Shown: one piece after another, positions 62,077-64,000 of the stretch
Layout: every line of letters starts with the position of its first letter
Position numbering within the stretch: the stretch's first letter is position 1
Assembly: GCF_021117385.1 (NCBI RefSeq)
Contig: NZ_CP088252.1
Span: 2,294,001-2,358,000 of the forward strand
Length of the DNA: 64,000 nucleotides
From: Frateuria soli
GTDB taxonomy: Bacteria > Pseudomonadota > Gammaproteobacteria > Xanthomonadales > Rhodanobacteraceae
Reading direction: 5' to 3'
The notes under the pieces: generated by a model
Database searches by the model: none
Seen by the model: the letters and a program-made list of their open reading frames with translations, nothing else
What the model was told of the DNA's origin: nothing
Translations under genes and position numbers: made by a program

Positions 62077-63089
62077 GCATCGATTTCCACGGCGACATCC
62101 TGCCGTTCTACTTCCCGACCACCACGCTGGTGGTGGACGACCACGAGAAGTACCTCGACAGCATGCCGTTGCTGCTCGACCCGGCGTTGCGCCTGCGCAG
62201 CTACAGTTCACCGCGCAAGGCACTGGCGGAGCTGGGCAGCCACGGCATCCGCGCGGTGCCCGGCGGCGGCTGGATGTACCACTGGAAGGACCGTTCCTCG
62301 CAGACGCGCGAGCTGGTCGCGCTGGACATCGACTCCATCCACAGGGTGATGTTCGACCCGGAGCGTTTCGCCGAGGTGTCGGTCGTGGTGGTCGATCTGA
62401 CCATGCCCGAGATGGACGGTATTTCCTTCTGCCGGGAGCTGGCCAACCCGCACATCGGCAAGATCCTGCTCACCGGCACCGCCGACGACTGCACCGCCAT
62501 CGAGGCGTTCAACGCCGGCGTGATCGACCGCTTCATCCGCAAGAGCGATCCGCAGGCGATCGACAAGCTGCAGCTGGGCATCCGCGCCTTGCAGCGTCGC
62601 TACTTCGAGCGCGTGGGTGGCTTCGTCGCCGAGGCGCTGGCGCTGGGCAACGTGCGGTTCCTGCGCGACAAGGCGTTCCAGCAGGCTTTCCGCGACCTGG
62701 TCGGCGAGTTCCCGGCGGTGGAGTGCTACCTGCACGTCAACCCGACCGGCATGCTGCTGCTGGACGAGCGCGGGCGTGGCCGCTTCGTGCTGGTGCAGAC
62801 CGACGAAGACCTGCGGGCGCACTACGAGATCGCCAGCGACCTGGGCGCACCGCCAGAGCTGCTGGCCGCGCTGCGCGAAGGCGACCGGCTGCCCTGGTTC
62901 GGCGAGGGCGACGGCTACTACCGCGAGGGCATCCGCCAACCGGAGGCGCTGCTGCATCAGGCGGTGACCGTGCGCGGCGAGCAGTGGTACCACCTGGCGC
63001 TGATCGAGGATGTCTCGCGCTTCCAGCTGGGCAAGCTGCGCAACTACCACGACTGGCTCGGCGAGCAGGACCAGGCGCTGGGCACCTGA
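62073..63089 (+). CDS. response regulator with expanded receiver domain
   Basis: 338 residues. The acidic pair is D22-D23 (LVVDDHEKY) and the phospho-acceptor D108 (VVVDLTMPEMDG), 86 residues apart instead of about 44; the extra 40 residues include GIRAVPGGGWMYHWKDRSS. A KILLTGTAD strand and RKSDP (signalling Lys) follow. The C-terminal half (about 190-338) is no known DNA-binding or output domain; blocks such as LHVNPTGMLLLDERGRGRFV and GEQWYHLALIEDVSRFQ are strand-rich. It resembles LqsR/PhcR-linked regulators in partner and layout. Start by ATGA overlap at 62073. Confidence 0.8.
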   Translation: MSIDFHGDILPFYFPTTTLVVDDHEKYLDSMPLLLDPALRLRSYSSPRKALAELGSHGIRAVPGGGWMYHWKDRSSQTRELVALDIDSIHRVMFDPERFAEVSVVVVDLTMPEMDGISFCRELANPHIGKILLTGTADDCTAIEAFNAGVIDRFIRKSDPQAIDKLQLGIRALQRRYFERVGGFVAEALALGNVRFLRDKAFQQAFRDLVGEFPAVECYLHVNPTGMLLLDERGRGRFVLVQTDEDLRAHYEIASDLGAPPELLAALREGDRLPWFGEGDGYYREGIRQPEALLHQAVTVRGEQWYHLALIEDVSRFQLGKLRNYHDWLGEQDQALGT

Positions 63090-63116
63090 CGGATCCCCTG
63101 CATCCGCCCCGTATCC

Positions 63117-63195
63117 GTAGGAGCCCACTTGTGGGCGATGCCTTTTCCTGGACGTGCCACCGGAGCCGGAGCATCGCCCACAAGTGGGCTCCTGC
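63117..63195. repeat. GTAG-ended palindromic repeat pair
   Basis: GTAGGAGCCCACTTGTGGGC and GCCCACAAGTGGGCTCCTGC flank about 39 bases, with the same arms as the 4972 element 58 kb away. It lies between the convergent response regulator and DUF962 genes. Confidence 0.85.
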
Positions 63196-63217
63196 GGGGA
63201 AACCGAAGCTTTCGCCG

Positions 63218-63520
63218 CTACAGCCGCTGGCGACCGCGCAGGACGTCCCAGTACATCACCCAGTCGCCGGCCAGACTGTAGAGCGGATGGCGGAAGGTGG
63301 CCGGACGGTTCTTCTCGAACACGAAGTGCCCGATCCAGGCGAAGCCGTAGCCGGCCAGCGGCGCCAGCCACAGCCAGCGCGCGTCGCGCGTGGCGATCGC
63401 CACGCCGATCAACAGCAGCACCAGCGTGCTGCCGGCGAAGTGCAGCCGGCGGCAGGCGGAATTGCGGTGCTCGCTGAGGTAATACGGGTAGAAGTCGCGG
63501 AAGCGGGCGAATTCGGACAT
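63218..63520 (-). CDS. DUF962/Mpo1-like membrane protein
   Basis: 100 residues with two to three membrane helices. MSEFARFRDFYPYYLSEHRN, then RRLHFAGSTLVLL and GHFVFEKNRPATFRHPLYSL, are the conserved His-bearing blocks of the Mpo1/YGL010w family; yeast Mpo1 is an iron-dependent dioxygenase acting on 2-hydroxy fatty acids. Start at 63520 is preferred; the upstream frame runs through repeats. Bacterial role unknown. Confidence 0.87.
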   Translation of the reverse strand: MSEFARFRDFYPYYLSEHRNSACRRLHFAGSTLVLLLIGVAIATRDARWLWLAPLAGYGFAWIGHFVFEKNRPATFRHPLYSLAGDWVMYWDVLRGRQRL

Positions 63521-63624
63521 GCCGGCTGGCCATCGGTTGTTGGCGCCAGCGTGCGCCTGCGCGCGCACCCGGTAAAGCCCTCTCCCCTCGGGAAGGGTCG
63601 GGGAAGGATCCGGCTCGCCCGGAT

Positions 63625-63648
63625 CCTCACCCGCCTGTCGGCACCCTC
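63625..63648. repeat. 24-bp repeat (copy of 9232-9255)
   Basis: Identical to 9232-9255 over 24 bases. It sits in 63521-63687, a non-coding gap that also holds the palindrome GGATCCGG/CCGGATCC (about 63606-63625) and CTC/GAG-rich elements. Confidence 0.6.
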
Positions 63649-63687
63649 TGCAGGGAGAGGGTTCGGGCGGGCAGCCCGTGGCCCGTT

Positions 63688-64000
63688 TCAGTGCTCCGGC
63701 AGCGGGATGAATTCCTTGTCGTCGCCCGGCACCACGCCGAAGTGCCCGGCCGCCCAGTCGGACTTCGCCCGCTCGATGCGCTCGCGCGAGCTGGCCACGA
63801 AGTTCCACCACAGGTGCCGCTCACCATCCAGCGGCGCGCCGCCGAACAGCATCAGCCGGCTTGGCGTCCGTGCACGCAGCGGCGGCGCGACGCTGCCGCC
63901 CTGCACCGCCATGCTGTCGGTACCAACCAGGACGTCGTCGCCCCACCGGACCTCGCCCTCGACCACGTACACGCCCCGCTCGGCATGCTCGGCCGGCCAG
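63688..64000 (-). CDS. pirin-family protein, C-terminal part (cut by window edge)
   Basis: The frame is open from the right edge to a stop at 63688, about 103 residues. WPAEHAERGVYVVEGEVRWG (at the edge) and LMLFGGAPLDGERHLWWNFV followed by SDWAAGHFGVVPGDDKEFIP are the pirin C-terminal cupin blocks. Pirins are metal-binding cupins; some bacterial members are quercetinases. The N-terminal cupin with the iron site lies beyond the window. Confidence 0.88.
   Translation of the reverse strand, partial: WPAEHAERGVYVVEGEVRWGDDVLVGTDSMAVQGGSVAPPLRARTPSRLMLFGGAPLDGERHLWWNFVASSRERIERAKSDWAAGHFGVVPGDDKEFIPLPEH

Overview
The window is chromosomal DNA of a high-GC gammaproteobacterium. The gene order rpmI-rplT-pheS-pheT-ihfA-merR-tRNA-Pro and recA-recX-alaS-csrA-tRNA-Ser is typical of Xanthomonadales. 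The protein sequences, the GTAG-ended intergenic hairpins and a RegB/RegA pair suggest the Rhodanobacteraceae (Rhodanobacter, Dyella or Luteibacter type). This placement is inferred from gene order and sequence character, not from a database search. Almost all the DNA is coding. There is no prophage, CRISPR array, transposase or rRNA operon.

Layout. 1-2438: a leftward ABC exporter with a DesK-type sensor kinase, cut by the window edge. 2707-9170: metabolic genes (class III aminotransferase, upp, prolyl aminopeptidase, FAD oxidase, serA) with GTAG repeats between them. 9393-14490: leftward translation and nucleoid block (rpmI, rplT, pheS, pheT, ihfA, merR, tRNA-Pro). 14714-19644: HMG-CoA lyase, two GNAT acetyltransferases, thyA, an AIM24-type protein and lgt. 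19871-26223: S9 peptidase, the LemA/TPM trio, dgkA and a POT peptide transporter. 26266-32256: a RegB/RegA redox two-component pair followed by a TonB receptor, a cysteine-bearing Asp-box protein and a thioredoxin-like protein. 32349-38587: tRNA-Ser, csrA, alaS, recX, a small ORF, a rhodanese/phosphatase-like protein, recA and pncC. 38803-45897: mutS, a Cys/Met-type PLP enzyme with divergent Lrp regulator, hslR, an AEC permease and an APH-fold kinase. 46027-48926: a TPP riboswitch controlling a TonB receptor and a PnuC-family permease, a thiamine uptake operon. 49078-56612: M20 amidohydrolase, phosphoesterase, a 51-residue peptide behind a possible sigma-54 promoter, a DUF2236 protein, an RhtA-like exporter, htpG and htpX. 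57223-64000: small protein, gluQRS, acetoacetyl-CoA reductase, tcdA, cytochrome c, a quorum-sensing-like kinase/regulator pair, a DUF962 protein and a partial pirin.

The parts most worth following up are: the riboswitch-controlled thiamine uptake locus with its neighbouring kinase; the RegBA pair beside a TonB receptor/Cys-Asp-box/thioredoxin operon that may handle a metal; the CqsS/LqsS-like kinase with a response regulator whose receiver domain is expanded; the recA-recX interval holding a secreted rhodanese-fold protein and a coupled small ORF; and a tandem repeat that has copied the 3' end of its neighbouring gene.
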